Shown: positions 8,268 through 17,616 of the stretch, in pieces
Numbering within the stretch: position 1 is the first letter of the stretch
Layout of the letters: every line of letters begins with the position of its first letter
DNA from: Streptomyces coffeae
GTDB taxonomy: Bacteria > Actinomycetota > Actinomycetes > Streptomycetales > Streptomycetaceae
Assembly (NCBI RefSeq): GCF_016741875.1
Contig: NZ_JAERRF010000036.1
Location: 1-64,000, forward strand
Length of the DNA stretch: 64,000 nucleotides
Direction of reading: 5' to 3'
Translations under genes and position numbers: made by a program
Notes under the pieces: generated by a model
Databases searched by the model: none
What the model saw: only the letters and a program-made list of their open reading frames with translations
Told to the model about the DNA's origin: nothing

Positions 8268-11200
8268 TCAGACAGAACCCGGTGCACCACTTCCAGGGCG
8301 CAACCGCTTGGTGGCGCCGATCTCCGTGAGGATCGACAGGGCGCGGTCCCGGCTGGACCGCGCGGCTTGAGGTCTGCCCGTTGCCTTCATCAGGTCGGCC
8401 AAGGCCATAATGGTGTCTGCCTGCCCATGCCGGTCGGCGATGCGTTGGCGGATGGTGAGGGCCGCGTTCAGGTGCCGTTCGGCTTGGCCGTAGTGCCCGA
8501 GAGCTGTGCAGGCGCTCCCGAGGCCGGTCAGGGCTGTGGCCTCCGTGAATGGTTCAGCGGTTCTCCGGGCCAGACAGAGGGCTTTGTGATGCCACGCCGC
8601 GCCTTCCTGAGGTTGTCGGCGGACGCCGGAAGCGAGACCGAGCGTGAACATCGCCAGAGCCTCGCCGTGCGGATTGCTGAGATGCCGGGATTGGGCCAAG
8701 GCCCGCTGGGCCGTTTCTGTGCAGCTGCCGAGCCGTCCCGCGGAGAGCTTGGTCAGGGACAGGCCGAGGATGGCGTTGGACTCACAGTGCCGGTCCCCGA
8801 TCGTCTGGGCGAGTTCGAGCGCCTTGTCGAGGTGCTCATGGGCTTCCTCGGTGCGCTTCAGACGCTGGCAGAGGAAGCCGAGGGACGTGAGCGTCCACGC
8901 CTCGGTCTGGCGGTTGCTGATGCTGGTGCCGAGCGTGAGGGCCTGGTTGAGGAGTTCCTCACCCTGGTGGTACTCACCTGTGACCCACTGTACATAGCCC
9001 AGGCGTTGCAGCGAGATGGCCTCCCCACGCCGGTCTGAGAGCTTCCGGAAGACGTCGAGGGCATACAGGTGGTGATCCCGCGCAGCGCCGGGTCGTCCGA
9101 GGTGCCAGGCCGCCAGGCCGAGCCCGTGGCGCGCGATCGCTTGTCCGCGCAGGTCACCGCTTTGCTTGAACAGGGCGAGTGCCCGCCCGTGGTGCCGGGC
9201 GCACTGCTTGTAGTTGCCGAAGACCCAATGCGCCAGGCCCAGGTTGCTGGCTTCGTGCGCCAGCCCGCGACCGTCGCCGGTCGTCTCGAACAAGGTCTTC
9301 GCCCGCAGGTGTTCCCTTGCGCTCTTGTGGTGATGCCCGGAGATGAACCAGCTGGCCATCCCCAGCCCTCCGTGCGACCGGGCCTGGCCGTGCCGGTCCG
9401 CGATCTTCGTGAACAGCGAGAGGGCCCGTCGGTGCTGCTCGGCGCTCTGTGGGTAGTGACCGAGGGCGTACGAGGTGCGGCCGAGCCCGGCGAGCGCCTC
9501 GGCCGCACCGCGCACATCCCCCGCCTCTTCGGACAAGGCCAGAGCGACATGATGCTGCGCGGCGCTCTCCTCGTGTCTGCCAAGCCCGTCGTACATGCCG
9601 CCCAAGTCCCGGAAGCACTGTGCCTGCTTGACGGGGTTCGACATCCGACGGGCAGCCTCCAGCCCCAGCCGGAGGCCCTCACGGCTGTCGGTGCCGTACG
9701 AATGCTGCGCGAGGAATGCGTGGGCCGCCGTCGCCAGCCGCCAGGTGCCGTGGTGCCAACCGGCGGCGTCGGCCTCACAGGAGACAGTCAGCAGGTTCGC
9801 GCGTTCTTGCTCCAGCCAGACGCGTGCGGAGATGGGGTGGGACAGCGAGGTGGGAATGCCGATCGGTTCCCCGTCGGCATTCCCCGTGCCGGGACCGGGT
9901 CGGCTGCCGTCCCCAGGGAGTTGCCGCCGCCAGGGTTCCAGGACGTGCCGGGCGGCCTCGGCGGCGCGGCAGTACCAGTCCACCAGGCGTCGCATGGCGG
10001 TGGACCGCTCCCGCTCGTCATCCTCGGAGCGCGCGAGTCCGGTGGCGTACAACCGCAGCAGGTCATGGTAGCGGTAGCGGCACGGTGCGAGGGTCTCCAG
10101 CAGTGAGATGTCGACCAATGACTCCAGCAGCTGCTCGCTGTCGTCGATGTCCAGATCGAGCAGAGCGGCGGCAGCCGACAGGGAGATGTCGGGGCTCTCT
10201 GGTAGTGCCAGTAGCCGGAAGGCGCGCGCTTGTGGAGGGTCCAGTTGTCGGTAGCTCATCGCGAAGCTGGCGGTGATGGTCTGACCACCAGCTTGGAGCG
10301 TGCTGAGGCGGCGGTGCTCGTCACACAGCTTGCGGGCCAGGTCGGTGATGGTCCATGCGCGACGGGCGGAGAGGCGTGATGCGGCGATGCGGACAGCGAG
10401 CGGCAGGCGCCCGCAGTCGGCGATGACTCGTGCCGCGGCCCGGCAGTCGCCGTCGGCGGGCCGTGGGCCAGCGATGCGGGCGAACATTTCCAGAGCCTCT
10501 TCGCAACCCATGACGTCGAGATCCACCAGGTGTGCGCCTGCCAAGCCGAGAAGTCGAGTACGGCTGGTGATCAAGACGGCGCAGCTGGCACTCCCAGGAA
10601 TCAGGGGGCGAACCTGTGCGGCATCGCGCGCGTTGTCAAGCAGGACAAGGATGCGGCGGCCGTCGAGAACGGAGCGGTAGAGAGCTGCGCACTCCGCCGC
10701 CGTTTCCGGGATGGCGTCGTCCTTGATGCCCAGGTGCCGCAGGAAGGCGCCGAGGATGGCTGTGGGGTCGGCGGGCGTGTTTCCTGCTCCCTGCAGGTCC
10801 ACATACAGCTGTCCGTCTGGGAAGTGCTGCCGCACGCAGTGGGCCACGTGCACGGCCAGGGTCGTCTTGCCCACCCCGCCCATTCCCGCGATGGCCTGGA
10901 TCGTCATCCCCTGGCGTTGCTCCGCGGCCAGTGGACCGCGGAGTGCCTCCACGAGGGCTACGCGTCCCGTGAAGTCTGCGATGTCAGCGGGAAGCTGCGC
11001 GGGGTATGCGACCGCCACCATGTCGTCACCGCTACCGCGCGGCGCACAGAGTGCAGCCGGTCGGGCCCAAGCGTTCGGGCTGCGGTCAGCGGGCGGTGCT
11101 TGAAGCTCCCTTCCTTTGCGACCTTCGTCATCAGCGTTGATTGCCGCGGCAGCAGCGGTCCAGCGCGCTTCCCAGTCCGCGCGCTGTCCTCCACATGCCG

Positions 11201-11450
11201 TTGCGTAGGCGATCGCAACGTCGAGCGCTGGCAGACGGTCACCTTTCGCCGCCTCTGCCAAGGTGCTGGCCGCATAGTGAGCTCGACTCGCCAGCGTGCG
11301 GTAGCTCGGCCTGCCCGCCCCCTCCCGCAAACGGCGCAGCTCCCACGCCAGCCGTTCCACCGGTCCGGCCTCGGGATCCACCGGCTTCTCCGGCCGGCCC
11401 AACCGGGCACCACGCAACTTCGCAGATCCTTCCTGGCTGTCCCCCTCCAC
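8268..11450 (-). CDS. XRE-type HTH / NB-ARC / TPR regulator (AfsR-like STAND protein)
   Basis: A 1060-residue protein from a GTG start with GGGGG just upstream. The domains are: an N-terminal helix-turn-helix of the XRE type (about 30-90, LAWELRRLREGAG and RTLASRAHYAASTLAEA), an NB-ARC STAND NTPase (about 160-450) with Walker A GMGGVGKTT at 189-197, Walker B RRILVLLDNA ending near D272 and the motif GRLPLAVRIAAS, then about ten TPR units (about 600-1040), recognisable from repeated GLG..A...LG.Y..A motifs. Proteins of this plan act as signal-gated transcription switches. It lacks the SARP activator domain of AfsR. No target gene is evident. It sits between the two trypsin-STAND loci, so this stretch holds three different STAND NTPases. 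Confidence 0.85.
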   Translation of the reverse strand: MEGDSQEGSAKLRGARLGRPEKPVDPEAGPVERLAWELRRLREGAGRPSYRTLASRAHYAASTLAEAAKGDRLPALDVAIAYATACGGQRADWEARWTAAAAAINADDEGRKGRELQAPPADRSPNAWARPAALCAPRGSGDDMVAVAYPAQLPADIADFTGRVALVEALRGPLAAEQRQGMTIQAIAGMGGVGKTTLAVHVAHCVRQHFPDGQLYVDLQGAGNTPADPTAILGAFLRHLGIKDDAIPETAAECAALYRSVLDGRRILVLLDNARDAAQVRPLIPGSASCAVLITSRTRLLGLAGAHLVDLDVMGCEEALEMFARIAGPRPADGDCRAAARVIADCGRLPLAVRIAASRLSARRAWTITDLARKLCDEHRRLSTLQAGGQTITASFAMSYRQLDPPQARAFRLLALPESPDISLSAAAALLDLDIDDSEQLLESLVDISLLETLAPCRYRYHDLLRLYATGLARSEDDERERSTAMRRLVDWYCRAAEAARHVLEPWRRQLPGDGSRPGPGTGNADGEPIGIPTSLSHPISARVWLEQERANLLTVSCEADAAGWHHGTWRLATAAHAFLAQHSYGTDSREGLRLGLEAARRMSNPVKQAQCFRDLGGMYDGLGRHEESAAQHHVALALSEEAGDVRGAAEALAGLGRTSYALGHYPQSAEQHRRALSLFTKIADRHGQARSHGGLGMASWFISGHHHKSAREHLRAKTLFETTGDGRGLAHEASNLGLAHWVFGNYKQCARHHGRALALFKQSGDLRGQAIARHGLGLAAWHLGRPGAARDHHLYALDVFRKLSDRRGEAISLQRLGYVQWVTGEYHQGEELLNQALTLGTSISNRQTEAWTLTSLGFLCQRLKRTEEAHEHLDKALELAQTIGDRHCESNAILGLSLTKLSAGRLGSCTETAQRALAQSRHLSNPHGEALAMFTLGLASGVRRQPQEGAAWHHKALCLARRTAEPFTEATALTGLGSACTALGHYGQAERHLNAALTIRQRIADRHGQADTIMALADLMKATGRPQAARSSRDRALSILTEIGATKRLRPGSGAPGSV

Positions 11451-11637
11451 GAGCCCCCCTTGTCGTTCGGCGCTGTGTTGCAGCTGTACTCAACACTCAA
11501 CCGCCATTATCCGATTTGTTTGTCGCGTGTGATCAGCACTTTCGGACAACTCAGCGCCATTGCAGAGTCGTTGACATCGGCGCCGCGACAGCGCCGACGG
11601 ACGAACCGTTCAGAACATCCATTGAGAGGGGAAGACT

Positions 11638-12051
11638 TTGACGACGATGCGCCGTGTCGCTGTTGCGGGTACCGCGGCCTTGGTGATGGGGCTGGGTACC
11701 GTGCCTGCCATCGCCCAGGGCCAGGGACACTCCCAGCCCGATGCAGCACTCGCCGTGGCGCCTGCCGCCCGGCAGATGGCCCCCGACCAGAGCGAAATCC
11801 GGCGGCGGATCCCGTGGAAGACGAGCGGGCACGGCTATGTCAAAGAGTGTGCCCGCCACGGCAAGAAGTACGAGTTCAAGGTGAAGCTCCACAACAAGTG
11901 CAACCGCGGCGTCTTCACCTACCATCTGGAGATCGTGCGGGGCCCGGACCGGTGCAAGACGGTGCCCGCAAACGCGACGAGGACCGTGAAGTGGCGCTAC
12001 CCGGGCCGTCTGGCGAAGGTCAGCAACGGCCGTTCCACCGGCCGCTGCTGA
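11638..12051 (+). CDS. Small secreted cysteine-containing protein, function unknown
   Basis: A 137-residue protein from TTG at 11638, with GAGGGGAAG about 6 nt upstream; an ATG lies three codons later. The N-terminus is a typical signal peptide (MRRVAVAGTAALVMGLGTVP then AIAQG). The mature part is basic and contains four cysteines (KECARHG, HNKCNRG, PDRCKT and a final C), enough for two disulfides. The family is not recognised. The gene stands alone, is transcribed away from the NB-ARC regulator, and is followed by a strong hairpin at 12121. Confidence 0.7.
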   Translation: MTTMRRVAVAGTAALVMGLGTVPAIAQGQGHSQPDAALAVAPAARQMAPDQSEIRRRIPWKTSGHGYVKECARHGKKYEFKVKLHNKCNRGVFTYHLEIVRGPDRCKTVPANATRTVKWRYPGRLAKVSNGRSTGRC

Positions 12052-12120
12052 CCTCCCGGCTGCCGGGGGGCGGGCCCGGAACACCTGGGGTGATGCCGTT
12101 GGCTAATTCGGTCTCTGCTG

Positions 12121-12152
12121 CTTCGTCCCGCCGGTCAGCCGGCGGGACGAAG
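12121..12152. terminator. Strong hairpin, probable terminator
   Basis: A perfect 14-bp stem (CTTCGTCCCGCCGG) with a 4-nt loop (TCAG) lies about 70 nt after the stop of the small secreted protein. There is no U-run, which is usual for high-GC actinobacteria. Confidence 0.65.
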
Positions 12153-12384
12153 TGGTTCGAAGTGGCTAGCGCGGAGCGGCGCTCACGTCAGCTCTCGCTC
12201 GAACGGCCGGCGCCGCGGTCGTCATCTATGGCCGTCAAGCGATGATGCAGGCCAGAGTACTGTGAACCCGTAAGTAGCTGTTGTCTTTCCGACCTTGAGG
12301 GGTGTGTGTCGAACGGGAGTCGCTGGGCTTCACCTCTGCACTCCGGCGCGGACGGCCACGCTGCAAGGCCGGGCCCACTGGTAC

Positions 12385-12640
12385 GAACGACGCCGTTCCC
12401 GACACCGCGTGGCAGCCGATCCGCTATCCCCGGGCGGTCGTCGACCCGGACAGCGGCGAGCTGATCTCGGATGCGGAGGTCGCCGAGATACCCGACTACA
12501 CCGGCTTCACCGGCCGGAAGAACGCCGAGCACGTCACCGCCCGGCTCATCGTGCGCCGGGTCCGTGACCTGGTCCAACCCGCCACCATCGGCGAACAGGA
12601 CGAGCTGCTCCCGGTCTGGCGCTACCACCCGTTCTTCACC
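12385..12640 (+). pseudogene. IS1380-family transposase fragment
   Basis: An open stretch on the plus strand encodes an internal piece of an IS1380-type transposase: PRAVVDPDSGELISDAEVAE, then a block with RLIVRRVRDL, then LLPVWRYHPFFT. In intact members this segment lies between the two halves of the catalytic domain and ends in the W-R-[YF]-H-x-F-F-T motif. Both ends of the gene are missing and the sequence joins unrelated DNA at about 12640. Confidence 0.6.
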
Positions 12641-12699
12641 GTTCCCCGTCAGGCGTCATTTCCCATCTCAGGAAATACGGATCTGGCTTCTCAGGACGT

Positions 12700-12950
12700 C
12701 TTCAACATCCTCTCGCTGCTGATCCCCTTTATCCTGCTGCCCTTCCACGAGCTGACGGTCCAGTAGAAGACGTGGTTCTCCGCTATCTGGCGGCCGAAGT
12801 TGCAGATCTTCCAGCTGCCCTTGTAATTGCCATAACAGCGGTAACCTGGCATGCCGTTGGAGTTGACGGTGCCGCGTACCTCGATACGCAGGCCGTCCTT
12901 GAGGGTGTCCTTGAGCCAGATCCGGTCCCCCTTGGCATGGAAACACGCCT
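12700..12950 (-). pseudogene. Remnant of a secreted cysteine-containing protein
   Basis: On the minus strand one frame reads as a coherent protein without a start: GDRIWLKDTLKDGLRIEVRG, then NSNGMPGYRCYGNYKGSWKI, then CNFGRQIAENHVFYWTVSSW. The Cys, Gly, Trp and Tyr content suggests a small exported beta-rich protein. Upstream of about 12950 the frame degenerates, so the signal peptide and start are lost. The family is not recognised. The residue lies just before the second Trypco1 gene. Confidence 0.5.
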
Positions 12951-13043
12951 GGCTTGGCGGTCTCCATGTCGTGCAGACTGCCTGCGGGGTGTTGTCCAGC
13001 CGAGTTCCTGCGGTGCAGACTGGGACTTTTCAAGGGGGAACTG

Positions 13044-13376
13044 ATGCAGGACATGGCGCGTGTGCCGCTTGAGGGTGGCGGATACATCCTGTTCGACGGG
13101 GTGCAGGAACTTGAGGGTCCGGTCAAGGCTGGACGGGTCGGGGACGCTCTTCACGACATGCCGGGTACCTTGCGGGAGTCTTTGGCTCCAGTTCGGGAGA
13201 CGGCACGGACGGTCTTGGAGGAGTTGCGGCAGGCCGGTCCGGAGGAGGTCGAGGTGGAGTTCGGGGTCAACGTTTCCGCGAAGGCTGGGGCCGTGATCGC
13301 CAAGGGCGACGTCGCCGTCCATCTGAGGGTTCGCCTGATGTGGAAGAACGGCGAGGCCGCAGAGAGCGCGCGGTGA
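13044..13376 (+). CDS. Trypco1-like (CU044_2847 family) small protein, second copy
   Basis: A 110-residue protein. The ATG at 13044 is preceded by AAGGGGGA at 5-6 nt, which decides the start. It shares the C-terminal block EVEVEFGVNVSAKAGAVI and the ending VRLMWK with the Trypco1 protein at 5680-6063; the N-terminal halves are divergent. The next gene, a trypsin-STAND protein, starts 10 nt after its stop, so the two are surely co-transcribed. The conserved gene order (Trypco1 first, protease-NTPase second) in both loci supports a functional pair. The molecular role is unknown. Confidence 0.8.
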   Translation: MQDMARVPLEGGGYILFDGVQELEGPVKAGRVGDALHDMPGTLRESLAPVRETARTVLEELRQAGPEEVEVEFGVNVSAKAGAVIAKGDVAVHLRVRLMWKNGEAAESAR

Positions 13377-13386
13377 GGCACGGGGG

Positions 13387-16300
13387 ATGAAGGACTCGGA
13401 GAGGCCCCCGTTAGATACGGGCAGTGGGAGCGAAGGGCGTACCGGGAGCGGCCCCCGCGGGCGTGCGTTTCCCACTGCGGTCGCGCAGATTTTCGGCGAT
13501 GACGGCGGTGTGGCCGGTGCGGGGTTTCTGGTCGGGGAGGGCATTCTCGCCACCTGTGCACATGTGGTGGCCGCCGCCGGGCACGGGCCGGAGAGCAGGG
13601 TCGAGGTCGGCTTCCCCCAGTTGCCGGAGGCGTCACGCGTGGCGGGGTCTGTCGTTGCTGAGCAATGGCGGGCGCCGGAAGGGGAAGATATCGCCTTCGT
13701 TCAGCTGGAGAGCATCCCAGCAGGTGCCCATGAGCTGCCTTTGGGGTCGAGCGCAGGGGGCAGAGGGCATCGGGTGGCGTCGTTCGGCTTTCCCTCTCAG
13801 GCGCCCCAGGGCGGTCACTTCGGTTATGGAACGGCGGGCAACCTCCTGCAGGGCCCCGATGGTGTAGGCCCACTACTGCAGTTGACGGGGGCCAACGATC
13901 TGACCACCGGGTTCAGCGGCGGGCCGGTCGTGGATGAGGTAACCGGGCTGGTGATCGGCATGGTCACCTCGATCACGTCCCCGGATAGCCATCTCAAGGG
14001 GCTGGGCATTGCCTATTGCACCCCCATGGAGGTCCTCCGGCAGGTCCGGCCGCAACTCACCGAGTGCCAGGTGCGTCCCTATCAGGGGCTGGAACCCTTC
14101 ACCGAGGAGCATGCCGAGTGGTTCCACGGCCGGGATGCCGCCGTGGAGAGTGTGCTGGCCGCGCTGGGTGGACAGCAGCGGCTGCTGTTGGTGCTGGGGC
14201 CCTCGGGCGCCGGGAAGTCCTCCCTGGTGCAGGCCGGTCTCCTGCCGGCCCTGGCCGCAGGACGGTTGCCCGGCAGCGACCGCTGGCTGCCTCTTGTCGC
14301 TCGTCCAGGCACAGACATCAACGCAGAGCTGCAGCAGGCTGGATTGCCCGGTGCTGAAGCCGACGGCCTCCTCGCCGCTGCGGAACGCCGCTTGTCCCGC
14401 GCGCCGGACCACGACCGCCTGCTGGTGATCCTCGACCAGTTCGAGGAACTTCTCACCCAGCAGTCCCCTGAGGCGCACAACTCGTCCGCAGACCGGTGCA
14501 CAGCAGCAGCGGAGCAGCTCCTGGCGCTGTGCGACGGGACCGTTTCCACCACGGTGATGCTGGTCATGCGCGATGACTTCTACTCAAGGCTGGCTGCCCT
14601 GGCCCCGAAACTGCTGACGGCTGCCGGACCAGGGGTGGTCAACGTGCCAGCAACCCTGAGCGTTCCGGAGCTGCAAGCGATCATTACGCAGCCGGTCCTC
14701 AGAGCAGGCGCACGGATGGAGGATGGTCTGCCGGAACGCATCATCACCGACGTCTTAGCCGCCGCTCCCGACCAGCAAGCGCCCGTCACGCTGCTGCCTC
14801 CCTTGGAACTGGCGCTCAGCCAGATGTGGGAGCGTCGCACCGATGGCTGGCTCACACACCAGGCCTACCAGCGCATCGGCGGGGTCACCGGCAGCCTCGC
14901 GACGTGGTGCAACACCGCCCTCGACCAGTTGCCCATCGATCAGCGACCCACCGCTCGTCGCATACTCACTGCCCTGGTACGGCCCGCGGACGAAGCACAC
15001 GCCATCCCGGCGACACGCCAACAGGTTCTGCTCGACCGGCTGCGGGACCTGGCTCGTGATCCCGCACCCGAGACAGTACAAGCAGATGCGGTGTTCGACG
15101 ATGTGCTGGCTGCTCTGACCCGCCACCGCATCATCACCACGGGCACTACGCCTCAGCCCGGCGGGGCCGCGGGTGAACCGGCGGCGGAACTCATCCACGA
15201 TGCCCTCATCCGCGACTGGAGCGATCTGCGCACCTGGGTGGCTCAGGACCGACGGTTCCAGGTCTGGCTCCATCGCGCAGCCGAGCAAGCAGCACGCCAT
15301 CATGACAGTGGTCGGCCCGATGACCTGCTGTCCGGAACCGCCCTGGCGGAAGGCGCCGAGTGGGCTCGTCAACGCCCACTGCCGGCCGATGTCGAGATGT
15401 TTCTCAGCGCTAGCCAACAGCACCAGCAGGCCGCAGTTCGCAGAACCCGACGTATCAACACCGTCCTGGCCAGCATGCTCATCCTCGCCCTGGTCGCCAC
15501 CGGAGCTGCCCTCTGGCAACGACAAGAAGCCGTCACCGCACAGCACCAGGCTCAGTCCCGGGAGTTGGCCTCCCAGTCGACCACCTTACTGAAGACCAAC
15601 CCCGACCTGGCCTCCCTGCTGGCAGTCCACGCCTACCAGACCCATCCGACGAAGGAAGCCACCGCCAGTATCTACGCCGCGGCCGCCCTCCCTCTTAAGC
15701 GCCGACTCACCGGGCACAGCGGCACCGTGGAATCGCTGGCGTTCAGCCCGGATGGGCACGCTCTCGTGAGCGCCGACGATCACGCGAGGGTGCGGGTGCG
15801 GGATGTGGCCACCGGCAGGACGCGAGCCACCTTCACCGGACAAGCCCGCGGTGTGGCGTCAGTGACCATCAGCCCGGATGGGCGCACAGTGGCCAGTGGG
15901 GGCGAGGACGGGACGGTACGGGTATGGGATGTGGCCACCGGCAAGCTCCGCGCCACTTTCACCGGGCCCGCCCAAGATGTGATGTCGGTGGCGCTCAGCC
16001 CCGATGGGCGCACCCTGGCCACCGGCAGCTACGACGAGACCGTGCGGGTGTGGGATGCGGCTACCGGCAAGACCCGCGCCACCTTCACCGGACACACCGA
16101 CAGCGTGATGTCGGTGGCGTTCAGCCCGGATGGGCGCACCCTGGCCACCGGCAGCTACGACGGGACCGTGCGGGTGTGGGATGCGGCTACCGGCAAGACC
16201 CGCGCCACCTTCACCGGACACACCAGCGCCGTGGGGCCGGTGGCGTTCAGCCCGGATGGGCGCACAGTCGCCAGCGCCGAAGACGGGACCGTGCGGGTGT

Positions 16301-17616
16301 GGGATGCGGCTACCGGCAAGACCCGCGCCACCTTCACCGGACACACTGGCAGCGTGGAGTCGGTGGCGTTCAGCCCGGATGGGCGCACGCTGGCCAGCAG
16401 TGACGATGATGCGAGGGTGCGGGTGTGGGATGTGGCCGCCGGCAAGACCCGCACCACCAGCAAGTCCCGCGCCACCTTCACCGGACACACCAGCGGCGTG
16501 GAGCCGGTGACGTTCAGCCCGGATGGGCGCACCCTGGCCACCGGTGACCGCAGCGGGACGGTACGCCTTTGGGATGTGGCCGCCGGTAAGCCCCGCACCA
16601 CCTTCACCGGACACACCGGCAGCGTGGCGCGGGTGGCGTTCAGCCCGGATGGGCACACCCTGGCCACCGGCAGCTACGACGAGACCGTGCGGGTGTGGGA
16701 TGTGGCCACCGGCAAGACACGGGTCACTCTCGCCGGACACAGCTTCGAAGTGGGGTCAGTGGCCTTCAGCCCTGACGGGCGCACCGTGACCACGAGCGAC
16801 GACGAGATCGTGCGGGTGTGGGATGTAGCCACCGGCAAGACCCACATGATCCGACCTACGGGAGACATGCTGAGGACGGTGTTGAGTCCTGATGGACGCA
16901 CGGGTGCCAGCCTCAGTAAAAAAAACGTGGTGCGGGTGTGGGAGGTAGCCACTGGCAAGACGCTCACCACTCTCCCCAGGCACAACCAAAGCGCAGGCGC
17001 ACTGGCCATCAGCCCTGACGGGCGTACTGTTGCCAGCGCCGGTCGCAGTCAATCTCTCCACCTCACCAGCGAGGACAGGACGGTGCGAGTGTGGGATGTA
17101 GCCACCGGCAAGACACGAGCCACCCTCACCGGTCCCCCCGGACATACCCACGGTGTGTCGAAAGTGGCCTTCAGTCCCGATGGACGCTCAGTGGCCGTCG
17201 GCGACCGTGAAGGGACGGTGCGGGTGCGGGATGTGGCCACCGGCAAGACACGGGTCACCCTCGCCGGACGAAACTACGGTGTGAAGTCGCTGGCGTTCAG
17301 TCCTGATGGGCACACATTGGCTACCGGCAGCGACGACGGGATGGTGCGTGTGTGGGATGTGGCCACCGGCATGACACGGGTCACCCTCACCGGACACACC
17401 GGCAGCGTGGAGTCAGTAGCGTTCAGCCCGGATGGGCATACATTGGCCACCGGCCACGAAGATGAGACGGTGCGGCTATGGGATGTGACCCTACCTGGCC
17501 CGACCGAAGCGATCAGAAAAGTATGTCGTGCCGTCCACCGGGATCTCACCCGGAACGAACGATCGGAATACCTGCAAGACCAATCCCCCCGCCGCGTATG
17601 TGCACCTGCGACCTGA
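13387..17616 (+). CDS. Trypsin-like protease / nSTAND1-like NTPase / 14-repeat WD40 protein
   Basis: A 1409-residue paralogue of the protein at 1420-5676. Trypsin domain at about 28-220 with triad H59 (TCAHVV), D101 (GEDIAFVQL) and S177 (GFSGGPV). STAND NTPase at about 230-650 with Walker A GPSGAGKSS (271-279) and Walker B RLLVILDQFEELL ending near D350. One membrane segment lies near 690-712, preceded by RRTRR. From about residue 772 there are 14 WD40 repeats of ~42 residues, enough for two seven-bladed propellers. Repeats 3-8 are nearly identical (consensus VAFSPDGRTLATGSYDGTVR), unlike the worn propeller of the first paralogue. The inferred topology puts the propeller outside and the protease and NTPase inside. 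The likely role is a propeller-sensed, NTP-gated protease switch; ligand and target are unknown. Confidence 0.9.
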   Translation: MKDSERPPLDTGSGSEGRTGSGPRGRAFPTAVAQIFGDDGGVAGAGFLVGEGILATCAHVVAAAGHGPESRVEVGFPQLPEASRVAGSVVAEQWRAPEGEDIAFVQLESIPAGAHELPLGSSAGGRGHRVASFGFPSQAPQGGHFGYGTAGNLLQGPDGVGPLLQLTGANDLTTGFSGGPVVDEVTGLVIGMVTSITSPDSHLKGLGIAYCTPMEVLRQVRPQLTECQVRPYQGLEPFTEEHAEWFHGRDAAVESVLAALGGQQRLLLVLGPSGAGKSSLVQAGLLPALAAGRLPGSDRWLPLVARPGTDINAELQQAGLPGAEADGLLAAAERRLSRAPDHDRLLVILDQFEELLTQQSPEAHNSSADRCTAAAEQLLALCDGTVSTTVMLVMRDDFYSRLAALAPKLLTAAGPGVVNVPATLSVPELQAIITQPVLRAGARMEDGLPERIITDVLAAAPDQQAPVTLLPPLELALSQMWERRTDGWLTHQAYQRIGGVTGSLATWCNTALDQLPIDQRPTARRILTALVRPADEAHAIPATRQQVLLDRLRDLARDPAPETVQADAVFDDVLAALTRHRIITTGTTPQPGGAAGEPAAELIHDALIRDWSDLRTWVAQDRRFQVWLHRAAEQAARHHDSGRPDDLLSGTALAEGAEWARQRPLPADVEMFLSASQQHQQAAVRRTRRINTVLASMLILALVATGAALWQRQEAVTAQHQAQSRELASQSTTLLKTNPDLASLLAVHAYQTHPTKEATASIYAAAALPLKRRLTGHSGTVESLAFSPDGHALVSADDHARVRVRDVATGRTRATFTGQARGVASVTISPDGRTVASGGEDGTVRVWDVATGKLRATFTGPAQDVMSVALSPDGRTLATGSYDETVRVWDAATGKTRATFTGHTDSVMSVAFSPDGRTLATGSYDGTVRVWDAATGKTRATFTGHTSAVGPVAFSPDGRTVASAEDGTVRVWDAATGKTRATFTGHTGSVESVAFSPDGRTLASSDDDARVRVWDVAAGKTRTTSKSRATFTGHTSGVEPVTFSPDGRTLATGDRSGTVRLWDVAAGKPRTTFTGHTGSVARVAFSPDGHTLATGSYDETVRVWDVATGKTRVTLAGHSFEVGSVAFSPDGRTVTTSDDEIVRVWDVATGKTHMIRPTGDMLRTVLSPDGRTGASLSKKNVVRVWEVATGKTLTTLPRHNQSAGALAISPDGRTVASAGRSQSLHLTSEDRTVRVWDVATGKTRATLTGPPGHTHGVSKVAFSPDGRSVAVGDREGTVRVRDVATGKTRVTLAGRNYGVKSLAFSPDGHTLATGSDDGMVRVWDVATGMTRVTLTGHTGSVESVAFSPDGHTLATGHEDETVRLWDVTLPGPTEAIRKVCRAVHRDLTRNERSEYLQDQSPRRVCAPAT
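15706..17505 (+). repeat. Tandem 126-bp WD40-coding DNA repeats (14 units)
   Basis: The 3' part of the trypsin-STAND gene consists of fourteen units of about 126 bp. Units between about 15960 and 16730 are almost identical at DNA level, for example repeated blocks GCGTTCAGCCCGGATGGGCG and GTGCGGGTGTGGGATG. Such repeats can recombine and change the number and order of blades. Repeat 6 carries a 6-codon insertion (TSKSRA region), repeat 5 is one codon short, and repeats 9-11 are the most diverged. Confidence 0.9.

Noticed and set aside
9069..10106. Long plus-strand frame inside the NB-ARC/TPR gene
   Set aside because: Antisense shadow with no recognisable domain, over conserved TPR-coding sequence.
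11638..13044. Toxin-immunity role for the small secreted protein and the secreted-protein remnant beside the second Trypco1 gene
   Set aside because: No toxin or immunity motif is visible; closeness alone is too weak.
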